DNA of 64,000 bases, from the NCBI GenBank assembly GCA_029706075.1, contig JAINUG010000031.1, positions 496,001 to 560,000 on the forward strand, in the 5' to 3' direction. A model generated the notes under the pieces. That model did no database searches, was not told the origin of the DNA, and saw only the letters and a list, made by a program, of their open reading frames with translations. Position 1 is the stretch's first letter; each line of letters begins with the position of its first letter. The translations under genes were made by a program, and so were the position numbers. Source of the stretch: Aldrovandia affinis. Taxonomy: Eukaryota > Chordata > Actinopteri > Notacanthiformes > Halosauridae. Positions 22,416-33,262 of this stretch are shown in pieces.

Positions 22416-22620
22416 TCCAGTGGTTACAACGTCCGACTCTGCCGACTCTGGCGAGACAGGGAATTGAACCCGGTCTCCGTGGCCAGCGTCGGCTCTGGCC
22501 GGAGTGCTAGCTATGACTTGAAAATGCCGACGTTATTGTACGCCTGCTAGATGGCCCCGGTGTCGCCAACTCGAAATCTGATTGGTTAAAGCAACAGTTT
22601 CATTGCCATTTATATTGCCA

Positions 22621-22890
22621 TAAATATGTCTGGTTTATCTGACCTGTCATATATCCCAGGTACCTCAGGTCCTGATGAGATGTAAGGTTATGTGTGTAAC
22701 ACACATGGGGATCCTGGTCAGAGACAAAAACGAGACAAATTGTCTAGATAGAATCTGGAGCCTAGCAGGAGGCCAGCTACCACGATGGCCCCCCTACAGG
22801 CCTGGTGGGAGAGCCAGGGGAGGTGCCATAAAGAGCATATGGCCATTCCACGGGGAACAATGGCGAATCTGACAGCATGCATCACAGCGC
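22621..22890. repeat. Unit B, copy 2: 270-bp direct repeat of 16846-17115
   Basis: Same length and, by eye, same sequence as 16846-17115. It is joined directly to unit A copy 2 at its left. Confidence 0.93.
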
Positions 22891-23550
22891 CGTCACCTCT
22901 GCATGGCAACGTTATCGGCCACATCGGGAAGGCAGGCGTCGCCTAGGGGACACAGCCCTCACCTGCATGACCAATCAGCGGTGGTCACCATGGGATGCTG
23001 GGGAGCTGACCAGTGACCGAGCAGGACTCATGTGGGATAGCAGCAACTTAGAAATGTTAGCTTAAAAGGTAACCCAAAACTACAAACTTTCTCTCTGAAC
23101 GGGGGGGGGGGTGTTACCTAGCCAACAACGAACCAGACTCTGAACTGCCAGCTGCCCTAAAAGTTTTGCCTGATTTATGAGTCTTGGCTCCAGCTCCAGT
23201 ATTCGGACTGACTGTCTAAATATTGTATGCTAAGCAGCTTACCAATACACTTAATCAGTCACTGTCTATTACTGTGCTTTTAATTAGATTAATTCCTCTT
23301 TTCTTTTCCCCTTTTGCCTTCTTGAAATTGTTAGGTTGTTTTTGTGTGTTTTAATAATTTGGTGCTGTAATTAGAATGAGTTAATTGATAGACGTCCCTA
23401 GCGATTATATTCATAAACGTTTATCTGATTATTGATAAGTTTGTTGTCCTGCCTTTTGTTCTGCACTAATTGGGTTCCACCGGCCACCGTCCTCACAGAA
23501 TAAATATTGAATATGTGTACGTTGATGTGACCCATGCTAACGTCGCTACA
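22681..23550 (+). repeat. LTR-like repeat, copy 2 (870 bp)
   Basis: It begins TGTAAGGTTATGTGTGTAAC and ends CCATGCTAACGTCGCTACA, with AATAAA about 50 bases before the end. The same start and end logic is seen at 44881-45426, and the interior matches there in blocks such as GGAGGCCAGCTACCA and TGGCCCCCCTACAGGCCTG. TG...CA ends and a late poly(A) signal suggest a solo LTR, but no target duplication or internal retroviral region was found. A G11 tract lies at about 23101-23111. Confidence 0.5.
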
Positions 23551-24947
23551 TGCGGGAGTATACTGAATTCAGATGCAATGCTGATTTCCTCACCCTAATA
23601 TAGATGTCAGGGTAAATTATTTGGTTTTGTTTCATAGATAAGTACAACCCTATAGTTTTTCCCACATTCATACTGAGACTTGAAAAATAAAGACAATTTA
23701 GATTTTGCTTGTTCTTCAGTTTTAGCTTATACATACAAAACTATATCATCTGCAAACTTTTGGATGTCAACTCCACCAAAAACTTGTGGGAGATTTTATT
23801 TATATATACTGTATATAGGCTTAACTGTAGTGGGCCTATAGTAGATCATAGAGGTACCCCCATTATACATTTGCCGGATGATTATAAATGTAGATTATTT
23901 TTGATTCTGTCATACTGTACCCTATTAGCTTTATGGCGTTGCAGAAAGTAACTTTTTGATCATTTTGAAAGAAGGACGCTGTGATTGACCATGTCAAATA
24001 CTTTTCTCAAATCTAAACAAAATGACACCAACCACTCACCCATTGTCAAGTTTAGATTTCATATTCTCCTAAATATAAAACGTTTTGTCTCAGTGGAGTG
24101 GTTTGCTCTAAAGCCAAATCACATGGGGTGCAAAGAAACATGGCTAGTATTTAAATGGGAAGTGAATTGCTCAACAACTACATATTCTGAAACTTTTTAA
24201 ATGACTGGCAATATGCTAATCGGTCTATAGTTAACAACTTGAATATAGGGGTAACAATGGACTTTCATGCATTCGGAAATGTATCCTTTTTTGTAGATAA
24301 ATTAATTTGATATGTTATAGGCAATGTAAAAAAATATTTGTGTCTCTTTAAAAACCTTAAGCTTTATAATCTTTTAAAGAGCTCAATATATGATACACAT
24401 TTTCCCCTGTAGTTGGTAATACATTTAAAACTTATATTCAATTAAAAACATTCAATTATATTCAATTCTCTCATTGTGATTTTGGACTGCTTTTGGAGTA
24501 ACTCATGGAGACAACACAGAAAGAAATCATTCAATGTTGAGGCAATTGAATACATATAATGTAGTAGTGCTCCCTGTACCTTTAGTTGTATTTCCTCAGA
24601 GCGTTAACATGTTCCTTTGCAGTTAGATTAGCTTTGCTTTTCCAAATAAGTTCAAAATTTTCCTTTGCCTAGTCTATAATGTTGATAAAGAAATTGGCCT
24701 TTGCTTTCCTTAGTTCTGAAGTAACCTTATTTCTTAGTCCTTTCCATTCAGTCTAATCCTTATTTTTTTCAGTGCAAGTCTCTTTTTTCATTAACTGCCA
24801 TAAGGTATAATTTCGCCAACAGCAATTATGTTTAGATTTAGTATTACATTTATTTGTGAATTTATCTTTAAAATGTCTAAGAGTTCTGGTGAGCATATCT
24901 AGGTCATTTAAGGACAGAAGATTATCAAATTTTCTGTAGTAAGAAGG

Positions 24948-25170
24948 TAACTGCCAAAAAAAGGAAGCACAAGCATAGAGTGTCTTAAGAGGGCATTGTG
25001 CCACCATGAGCTGCCAAAGAGCTTCAATGGATGGATTCCTTGGCATAAATTGGCATAACGTGTCTGGAACTCTATTAGAGGGATGCAACAACACCATTCT
25101 TCCATGAGGAATTCCACCATTTGGGTTTTGTTATTCTCGTTGGTCCATGACTCAGCAGGCCAGTTCAATT
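24948..25170 (-). mobile_element. Tc1-like transposon end with transposase C-terminal relic
   Basis: The low end TAACTGCCAAAAAAAGGAAG is the terminal repeat of the family at 1841 and 8294. On the minus strand, 25170-24950 reads as a decayed transposase C-terminus (NWPAESW..., MEEWCCCIPLIEFQT, then a frame change). The partner terminus is missing. Confidence 0.7.
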
Positions 25171-25195
25171 TTCACCTAATCATATGCTATATATA

Positions 25196-25704
25196 TACAG
25201 GAAGCAGACAAAATAAAGGAAATGAAAACAAAATGACTCATTTTGAAGTAAATTTGCTATTAAATTGCAATTAAAAAGGAGTATACACATGTTTCATATT
25301 AATGTTAATACTAATTACCAATATGTTTCTGATTTAAAACACATTTTACACAAGTTTCTAAAGCAACATGAGATAACAATTAATTGGTGCCCGAATTGCA
25401 GGCGCGTCAGTCACACAATTATTTAATTTGTCAAGGGGATCAAAAATCATGACAGCATACACCGAACAAAAAAAAACTGTATCAGGAAAGAAGCACAGTG
25501 GTCACAAGTTGAAGCTCACCAAGACAGACAGACACTTACCAGGATAGTTGCTAAAAAACACAAACGGCTTCAAACATTACTGCAGAACTGAATCTACACC
25601 TCTGTGAGGATTGAAACTGGCGGGCAAAGGGCGACCCAACCCCTTATTAGTTAATAAATATAAATATATTGTTTGGTGTTTCCATTATTTTGTCTACCAC
25701 TGTA
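25196..25704 (+). mobile_element. Internally deleted Tc1-like transposon (second family)
   Basis: The left end TACAGGAAGCAGACAAAATA and right end TATTTTGTCTACCACTGTA are inverted repeats. The interior at 25485-25570 reads RKHSGHKLKLTKTDRH-like transposase sequence (+) with stops. It is 509 bp and non-autonomous, inside the older LINE. Confidence 0.7.
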
Positions 25705-26040
25705 TATGTCACATTAATGGAGAAAAAATAAAACCCTGACAAAGGTCTTTTGGACCAAAACGCTGTTTCAATAAAGTGACATTTAGTAAGGGTTGCTAGA
25801 GTAGTGGAGTTTTCCTTTCATCAGAATTACCAATTAATCTCCAAGCACCTGCGCTAAAACTTTTTGAGACGTGTGCGGCTTTCTACTTTGACTAGACCAG
25901 TTAATTTAAAAATCACCCATATGAATTTGTTCCTTATTGTGGTCACAGTCTTTGTGGTCACAGAGTTCCATTAATTGTTACAAAAAACACCTCATTAGAT
26001 GTCGGGGATCTATACAGGCCAACAATGTTACATTATATTT

Positions 26041-27347
26041 GTGGAGATTGGGTCACTTGTGACCCTGGGATCTCAGTAAGGATCTCAGCATGGTTAACCA
26101 TTTGAAAGGTTTTAAAGGCTCACAGTTCTAGTGTGTGGATGAGCCCCATGGTCTGGTATCAAATCCAGACAGTGCCAGCACTGACTGTGGCGAGCAGCCC
26201 CGCAGAGCAACACATGATTGACAGTAGCGTCACCCAGTGAAGGAGGGATTTAGTCGCCGGGTTGTCCATGTCTCGACACACACCAGCAGCGACCTTATAC
26301 TTATTCATGTTGTGTCAAAGTTTAAAGGATGCCTGATGCTCAACATGTTTCCAAAAAAACGTCATCTTGAGCCTTTTTTAAAAAGGCTTTTCAGTGTATT
26401 CCAATCTGGAGTGTACACTCACTGCTCGAATAAAATAACCATATTCCAACATTGACAACTCCTTGTTTTCAGCCTCAACAAATTTTTTTCCTAAAAAGAG
26501 ACATTCAACAAATTCCCTGGGGTAATTAACAATGTTATTTCCACCCGCTTTCTTACTTTGTATTCTCATTATATTTATGTCTCCATCACACCACCTCACA
26601 ATTTAATTGCCAAATGCAGGTCAATTTTATGTCTGAGACCAGCTTTAAAAAAAAATTATATTCTCATTGTGCAAGCAACATTTTTCATCGCATAATACCG
26701 GGTGATGTGGCACCTAATGACAATAAAACAGTGAATATTTCTCAACCGCACAACTCATAACATTTATTCCTTTCTCTGAGAGAAATATAGTTTTAAAAGC
26801 AATCTATTCTATATCGTACATTTTGCGAACAAGATGGCATGTGTGCTGTTGATAATTAACAATCAACATGCAAACCCTTCTTCGAAGGAATGGTATCCAA
26901 GCAACGATATAGATCAGAGCCCTGAGTTCAAGAACTGACTGTGCAAATAGGGACAGAGCCTCTCCTCTCGCAGCTGCATAACTAGCATAAATGCAAAATT
27001 GTCTCTGTTCTCCTTCAAAATGGAAGGACCTCATTCTCTACCATTATTCATCTTCGCCTGCTGTATAATGAAATATGCTTTCCCTTACATTTCTGACATT
27101 GGAGGGAAGGCTTTCCGATGGCCACCTGCAGACACAGCTGCACCAATCAATCCAAAACACAATCATGGCAGCATCTGTTTTTCAAACTGAGGGGAAGGTT
27201 GATTCTTCATATGAGTTTGATGCTTCATGCGTAGTGTCCAAAGAAAATCTTGAACATGTGAGCATCAAGCTGTCAATCTGAATTTCGGCAGTTATCCTCC
27301 AGGTGTCCCTGTCTGAAAACATGTGGACTCCATGTACTCGCACGAAT
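26041..27347. other. Non-coding stretch, nothing recognised
   Basis: Short frames only, including a minus frame at 26804-27034 whose SYAAARGEA resembles a contactin tail only superficially. No repeat family was identified. Confidence 0.45.
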
Positions 27348-27560
27348 ATTGAATTGAATTGAATTGAACATTAGATTTATGTAGCACTTTTCAAGGAACC
27401 CAAAGTGCTTTACAATGATAGGGGCAACTCATCTCAACCACCACCAATGTGCAGCACCCACCTGGATGAATGCGACGGCAGCCATAGTGCGCCAGTACAA
27501 AGAGTCTGATTTCCATCATCCACTGATTTGAGAGTCAGGAGGGAAGAATTCACAAAACCT
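27348..27560 (-). repeat. LINE 3'-end fragment with (AATTG)n tail
   Basis: A short tract of ATTGA units is followed by TTATGTAGCACTTTTCAAGG and CAAAGTGCTTTACAATG, typical of fish LINE 3' ends inserted in reverse. Only about 200 bp remain and no coding part is present. Confidence 0.55.
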
Positions 27561-30102
27561 AACTCTTACAATAAACTCGAGCAACCAATGAATGCATGTC
27601 ACACTTTTGCACAACAGTTTCATGGACCTAAAATATAAAACCTAAAACTATCGGCAGTGTATTAAAACATTCAACAGAATGTTGGAAATTATATTAAACA
27701 TGCCATTATACGAAATATCAAGATGATAAGATGTTATGCATTGAATTGTGAAAGATATAACATACCAGTAAATTACTGTAATCAATGTAACCAATATAAG
27801 TGAATGTATACATTATAGCAGGGCTACTGTAACACACACACACACACATTATTTTTCTCTCTGTAATCTCACACAGCCACTTTGTAATAAACATATTATT
27901 TTTTATTCTGCATAAGTCAGCTGAAACCACCATGGTTTAAAGAATAGATCAAGAATGATAAACCATTGTGGCGCGCCAAAAGATAAGAGTTTTAGGGAGT
28001 TTCTGCTTTCTGCAAAGGTGAATGACACGTAGGTCAAATATCAACCTATGTTTAAATGCCAAACCAATAATATTGAAGTAAACAGGACTTATTTTCTATG
28101 TTTAATGCCAAACCAATAATATTGAAGTAAACAGGACTTATTCTCGAAAACCATTGTGGCATGAGCAATGGCGACACCCATTGGGAGGTGGATTGGGGGG
28201 AGTTGTGCCTGTTTTAGAATTTTATAAAGGCCATCACATCAATGGAGCAATTTGGACATCTCAGCTTTATTATTACTTGTTGAAAATAAAGTATATTATT
28301 CTGGAAGATTTCCGCCTCAATCCTCTTTATTGAAAACTTTAAAGAAATTCTGCACAAGAACTTTGAAGAAATTGTCAATCTAAAACCACGACAAGACAAC
28401 AAGTAAAAGAAAAGCTCACAGGATATTAGAACCTCAAACAATTGAAAAAGAAAGCACGGTTCAGTCAACCAGCTAACACATTTCTGAAGGCTGTCAGGAT
28501 TTAGACCAATCTAGAAGTAGGAAACCTACCATTTTATTCTTTTCACGGATTTGAGGATAACTGTCATTTTGATAACTTCAAAATTATGAACAGAACGGTA
28601 AGGAAAACATCCAAATGTCTTTGAATCAATTCTTGGAAGCAGCTGAAATAATATTTTCCAGTTTAATATGGAAGGCCAAAAGCTAGGCTACTGGTTGTTA
28701 CAAATTCTGTCGATACCAAGAGAAGTGCATCTTCTTATGGGTAGGTTTTCACACATCACGAAAGAAGAAAAATGACACAATTGATTCAATTTAACTTTTA
28801 ATTTTAGTGCACTGGACTTTTTCATTTACTAAAATTCTAATGTGTGCATTCACAGCTGCCCCTGTTTGTATTTACATGTCCTTGTGACATTTTTTAAGAG
28901 TTAAAGTTAGTCCTTTGTGAGTATAACAATAAATGCATGTCTTTGTTTCCGTGTTTCAAATATCTAGTCCTTCAATATAGCAGAGAACTAGTTGGTTTGT
29001 CCCCCAAGTACACATCAACAATAGCCAATGGTGGAAAGAGCATGGTGGCACTTTATACACCGTGGGTCGTTCACACCCTTCTTTAACCCACAGACCTAAA
29101 GTAATTGTTTTGAACAGGATGAGACATCAAAGAGAGGGGAAATTGCACCTGGGAGAGACGAGAGGGGAACTGAACTGGGGGGTAGATGAATTTATCTCAA
29201 ATGGTGCCAAATGGCCATTGTCTTCAACGTAGGGTGAGATGTCGGTGTCAGGTGCGGGACAAACCCCAGCCACCCTCCACTAAAATTCCCTACCCTTTTT
29301 ATGTCAGGATTCCACCCCCAGGATTACCCAAACAGCACGCAGACAGGTAAGTAAAACAAGGTACAATATTTATTGATTCAAATTCATAAAAAGTAGGACA
29401 GACAGTATTCCTACTCAGACCACAATGCACTTGGTTCCCCCTACCCCACTGTAGCGACAAGGCCCGTGAACCATAAAGGCAGGGCAGGTAAGCTCCACCC
29501 CACTCTCCCCACAAGGCAGCAATGATGTAAACGCACACACAACACAGCTGGGCACTTCCCTGTCATGGTGGAGCAGAGCTCTGTTATCAGCCAATTCTCA
29601 ACCCTGAGACTTCTGCCCATTTCTGTCGTCACAGCTCGCTCGCTTTATCCTCCGCACTCCAGCACTGTCATTCTTCCTCATCGCCCGGTCAGACTCAGGT
29701 ACGCCGTTGTCGTTGCACTCTCCACTCAACAAAAAAACTCAAATTGGCCTTCTCCCACTTCCCACCAGCAATACACGCATAAAGCAACTTTCGTTCATCT
29801 CCCCTTGTCTTTTAATTTCTCCCCTACCTGTCTTTTTATCAGTTCCCCCTCTCCTCTATGCCCACCAATCGCATGCACCCCTTCTGCCACCATTCACATT
29901 CACACACAGGTTTCATCATTCAATTTACATCCACACACAGATTTAACCATTCACTCACATTCCTCCCGTGGGTCTTCAATTTCCCAATTACGTTGTTCGC
30001 CCCGAGTTTACCTTCCAACAGAAATACATCAAGGGGGTAAGACACATCAAGGGGGGGTAATTGCTTTGAAGACTCCCATGTATTCCAAATGTCCTTGCTG
30101 TC
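27561..30102. other. Non-coding stretch
   Basis: No gene recognised. It contains a (CA)n run near 27833-27847 and a 2-copy tandem duplication at 28046-28142. The plus frame at 29565-30107 is Pro/Ser/His-rich low-complexity translation and was not called. Confidence 0.45.
28046..28142. repeat. Two-copy tandem duplication, 50-bp period
   Basis: CTATGTTTAAATGCCAAACC through CAGGACTTATT at 28046 is repeated from 28096 with one A missing (GTTTAATGCC). Confidence 0.95.
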
Positions 30103-30957
30103 AGTAGCGCTAATCCAGGAAGGAGGCACATTGAGGAATGTCCTTGTCCATTCCAGTAGTTTGGTAACAAGAGATGCAAGCGCACCTGCTGTGAAGTTGT
30201 AAAAGAGGTGGTTTAAGAAGAATACATTACCTATGAGTGTGGTGAGGGTTTTGGTCATTATGGCCAATCAGGTCATCAACCTTTTTATACGTAGGTGTCC
30301 GGGAGGAGGAAGAGGAAAATATTTAGTTTAGTTTAGTTTGTGTATTTTCATCAAAGCCACATATATTAAAACATGTTTATTAAAAATATTATCTACGTTT
30401 CATTGACACACTTGTTATGCTCCGCATAGGATGACCAAATGTTGTTCCACGTCCGACAACGATAGATGTTGTCCCGCATAAAATATATCCGTTAAGTTAT
30501 TATTTTATTAAGTAATAACCGTTGGCCCCGCTCAACAATATCATCACTCCTGTGTCAATTAATGTTGTTTCATAATTCTCTCACTGTTATTTTGACTATT
30601 GCTGTAATTGAAATAAAGTACAAACTTTTACGGATATAAAATATGGATATGATCGCCGATCCCACAGCTCAATTGTATCATCAGCAATTTTCATTTGTCA
30701 TTATTCCTCCCTCCTCTCCTCATATCCACCCTCTGCACTCCCCCAGGGCATTTCCCCTTGATACACTGGCTAACTATTTAGCCTATTTTTCTTTGTAATG
30801 AGTAAATACTTAACAGAAACCAGTGTGCATACATGTATATTTATTGAAAATATAATACACATATCTTACACAATTACATCGGTGTAGAGATGTCCCTCTC
30901 TCATTCAAGTGCATTGAACCACTCCTTGCATACAATAGTTTGCTTAGTTCAATACAG
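30103..30957 (+). repeat. Repeat family R, copy R2
   Basis: Shared blocks with R3 in the same order: GTAGCGCTAATCCAGG, GGTTTAAGAAGAATACATTA, GGCCAATCAGGTCATCAA, AGGTGTCCGGGAGGAGGAAG, TCAATTAATGTTGTTTCA, AAATAAAGTACAAAC, GGTGTAGAGATG and CATTGAACCACTCCTT. Relative to R3 about 250 bp are missing between CATCAA and AGGTGTCC. The left terminal CTCTAGTTT is lost. Confidence 0.85.
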
Positions 30958-32748
30958 ATTGGCACCTCAGCCACACGGTTTGCGGTTTCCTGGATTTTCA
31001 GTTGGTCATTATCAGCATAATTCGGATCCTTATTACCATTAGTTGGTTTTGATTAAATCCTTAAATCTTGTCAGTTTAAATCCCATGTGCCCTTATAGAG
31101 AGTACATTTGTTTAATTGAATCCTGGTCTCAGTCTCACTCTTGATGCCAGAAATCATTAGATCAACAGTACAGATGAGTTACCAATTATACTATCAAGAA
31201 TATATTAGATAAAACTTGTCAGCACAAGTCAATATTATGATGCAGTTAAAGGGAAGTGTAAACATAGTGAAACATGGATGCACCAACTGCAATGAAAAAA
31301 TATTAGTGTGGGCAACAATATACAACTGGTTGGATACACACCAATGGATATAAAATCGTACACAAATAGTATTACTCAATAGAAAGAAAAGAAAAATTAG
31401 AACAAGTATTAAAAGTATTTCCTCATATGTTTAAGCATACAATATAGCCCATTATTTGTGTTATTTATTTTATACAATTATTACATTTCACATTATTTTC
31501 ACATATTTCACAATCATCATTATTTGCTCATTTGTACCGAGGGTGCCGATTATTCTGGACCTGGCTGTATGCTAAACTCAATCGCTCAATACCCAATAAT
31601 TTTCTCTTGGTTATAGGTATTGTATTTTTTTTCACAACTAGAACAAGGCCAATACAACTGAATAGGAAATCCGAAGGCTAATGTCTTCAGTGATCATTGT
31701 TTACAATTCAGTTTCAATGGTACTGAGTGTAGCCCATTAACCACCATAACTCCATTTAAGATATTTAAAACGCATGCATATCTGATGAATCATAAATATT
31801 TTTCCCAGCATCATGTCAGTGTAGAAAATTTAAAGAAAATACAATAGGGCAAATCTATCTACAGTGCTCTCTTTATACCACCAGTTAAAACAAAGGGGAA
31901 ACATTGACAAAGAAAATGAGGTAGAATAGGCTACAATGCTTTCCTATGAGTAGCCTTATGTTACAGTTGCACAGAAATTGCTGGCAGTAGGTGAGAGTAG
32001 TGTTATAATGGGGGACACTATAGGGAAGGAGCACTGTATATTAAATCAAATAAGCAAGACATAGGCCTAATACATGAAATAACCATAATAATTAATAATC
32101 ATAACTACTTTGCAGATTTACGTTTGCTAATCAATCACAGCAAGCAGCAGCACTTGTAGAAAGCTTTTGGTGGCTTGCAGACCTTTGTAACTCTGTATGG
32201 CTAGGTAGCAGTGCCATTGTCACTAAGCCATAGCCTCTACTAATGTTAGTCTGCTTTGCTGGCCAGGTAAAATAAGATAACCAGACTGATGTCTGTTACA
32301 CACTCACCCCAGTTTTGCGCTATTAATATATATAATATGTGTGATTGAAAATCCATTTGAAATGCCTTTACTGAGAGATAGCGTCATTGCAAACTGATTG
32401 GCTTCTCTAGCTAACAAGCGTAATTTGCATAGTTGGCTTGCTAGCAGTCACTTGTTTGCTTAACCAGTTTATCCAGCTTGTTATTTCAGGTAATAAACCG
32501 GCCTAGGAACTATGGCATTTGACTGAAAATATATGTTTGATATGGCTTTATTGCATCATTGGACTAACTGGCTGACTTGCTTCTTCAAACTAGCTAACAA
32601 TGCTAACTGAGGTTAGCTACTAGTTGGCTAGCACTCAACTACTATCTCTACCTAGCACCATACAGCTCACTCAAAAATGAATTAAAAAGAAAAATATGAC
32701 AGAAGTAGTAGTAGTAGTATAATTTATTATTCGTTTATCAACTGTTTG
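30958..32748. other. Non-coding stretch, nothing recognised
   Basis: AT-rich; the right part (32400-32650) is dense in GCTAGC/TTAGCTAAC words. An (AGT)n run lies near 32704-32718. Confidence 0.45.
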
Positions 32749-33262
32749 TCACTGCTCTTTGTAGATAGGTGTGTTGCACTGAGAACACCAGCAGCTGACT
32801 TTTCTATCCTTTGCACTTCGGCAGAGCTGGCACCTCTTACTCTTCTGACCCTGGATGCTCTGCCCTTGTGGCTGAGTGGTGGTGGCATGGCTCTCTTTCA
32901 TCACCCCACATCGTCCCATTGCCTCAGTGATGGCCTTTGGTAGGTGGGAGCTGCCTTCCATGCGCCTCTGCCTGAGTGGGATCACAAGCTGTTCGACAAT
33001 CGGGTGTTGTTCACACCTCCCATGAAGCTGGGGTGCAGCACCATGAAGATGGTGTAAGCATTGAGGGTGGCAACATCCAGCAGGTTGTACCACAGCACCA
33101 TGGGCCACCTCCGTATCTGGTGTTTGCACGTGTAATTATGCACCATCTGATCCATTATGTCCACTCCTCCTTTTGTATTGCTAAAGTATTGGATCATCTC
33201 CGGCTTCTTCTTCACACTGGCCTCATCCACCACTTTGTCATAGTGCATGGTGCTCAGGAGGA
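32749..33262 (-). pseudogene. piggyBac-like transposase C-terminal relic
   Basis: The minus strand from about 33262 reads VVLLSTMHYDKVVDE, KKKPEMIQYFSNTKGGVDIM, DQMVHNYTCKHQIRRWPMVL, WYNLLDVATLNAYTIF, FMGGVNNTR. These are characteristic of the piggyBac/PGBD DDD transposase, including the final catalytic-region Asp in TKGGVD. A frameshift near 33000 leads into IVEQLVIPLRQRRMEGSSHL and a C-terminal cysteine cluster (CQLCRSAKDRKVSCWCSQC) ending at a stop at 32749. The N-terminal two-thirds is absent. Confidence 0.88.

Larger units (their letters stand above)
21546..22613 (+). repeat. Unit A, copy 2
   Basis: Matches 1-1146 through CATTGCCATTTAT, then changes directly to unit B with the bridge ATTGCCA. 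Most differences from copy 1 are single-base deletions in short runs. Confidence 0.93.
23700..26040 (-). mobile_element. Decayed LINE, split by Tc1-like insertions
   Basis: Motifs appear in the correct order on the minus strand. Endonuclease pieces are GLYRSPTSNEVFF (about 25980-26020) and HMGDF*INW (about 25900-25925). A linker LRNKVTSELRKAKANFF lies at about 24680-24730. Reverse transcriptase pieces are GFRANHSTET (about 24089-24118), FDMVNHSVLL (about 23965-23995), a GVPL.STIGPL block (about 23835-23875) and FADD (23740-23757). Stops and frameshifts are frequent. The endonuclease and linker parts are separated by 24948-25704, which is Tc1-like DNA. Confidence 0.7.

Noticed and set aside
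26804..27034. Minus-strand frame with YASYAAARGEALSLF as a possible cntn3 GPI-tail exon
   Set aside because: No AG acceptor gives the required phase, and the sequence lacks a clear GPI attachment site followed by a hydrophobic end.
29565..30107. 180-codon plus-strand frame
   Set aside because: Pro/Ser/His-rich low-complexity translation; its end overlaps repeat R2; no domain or splice context.
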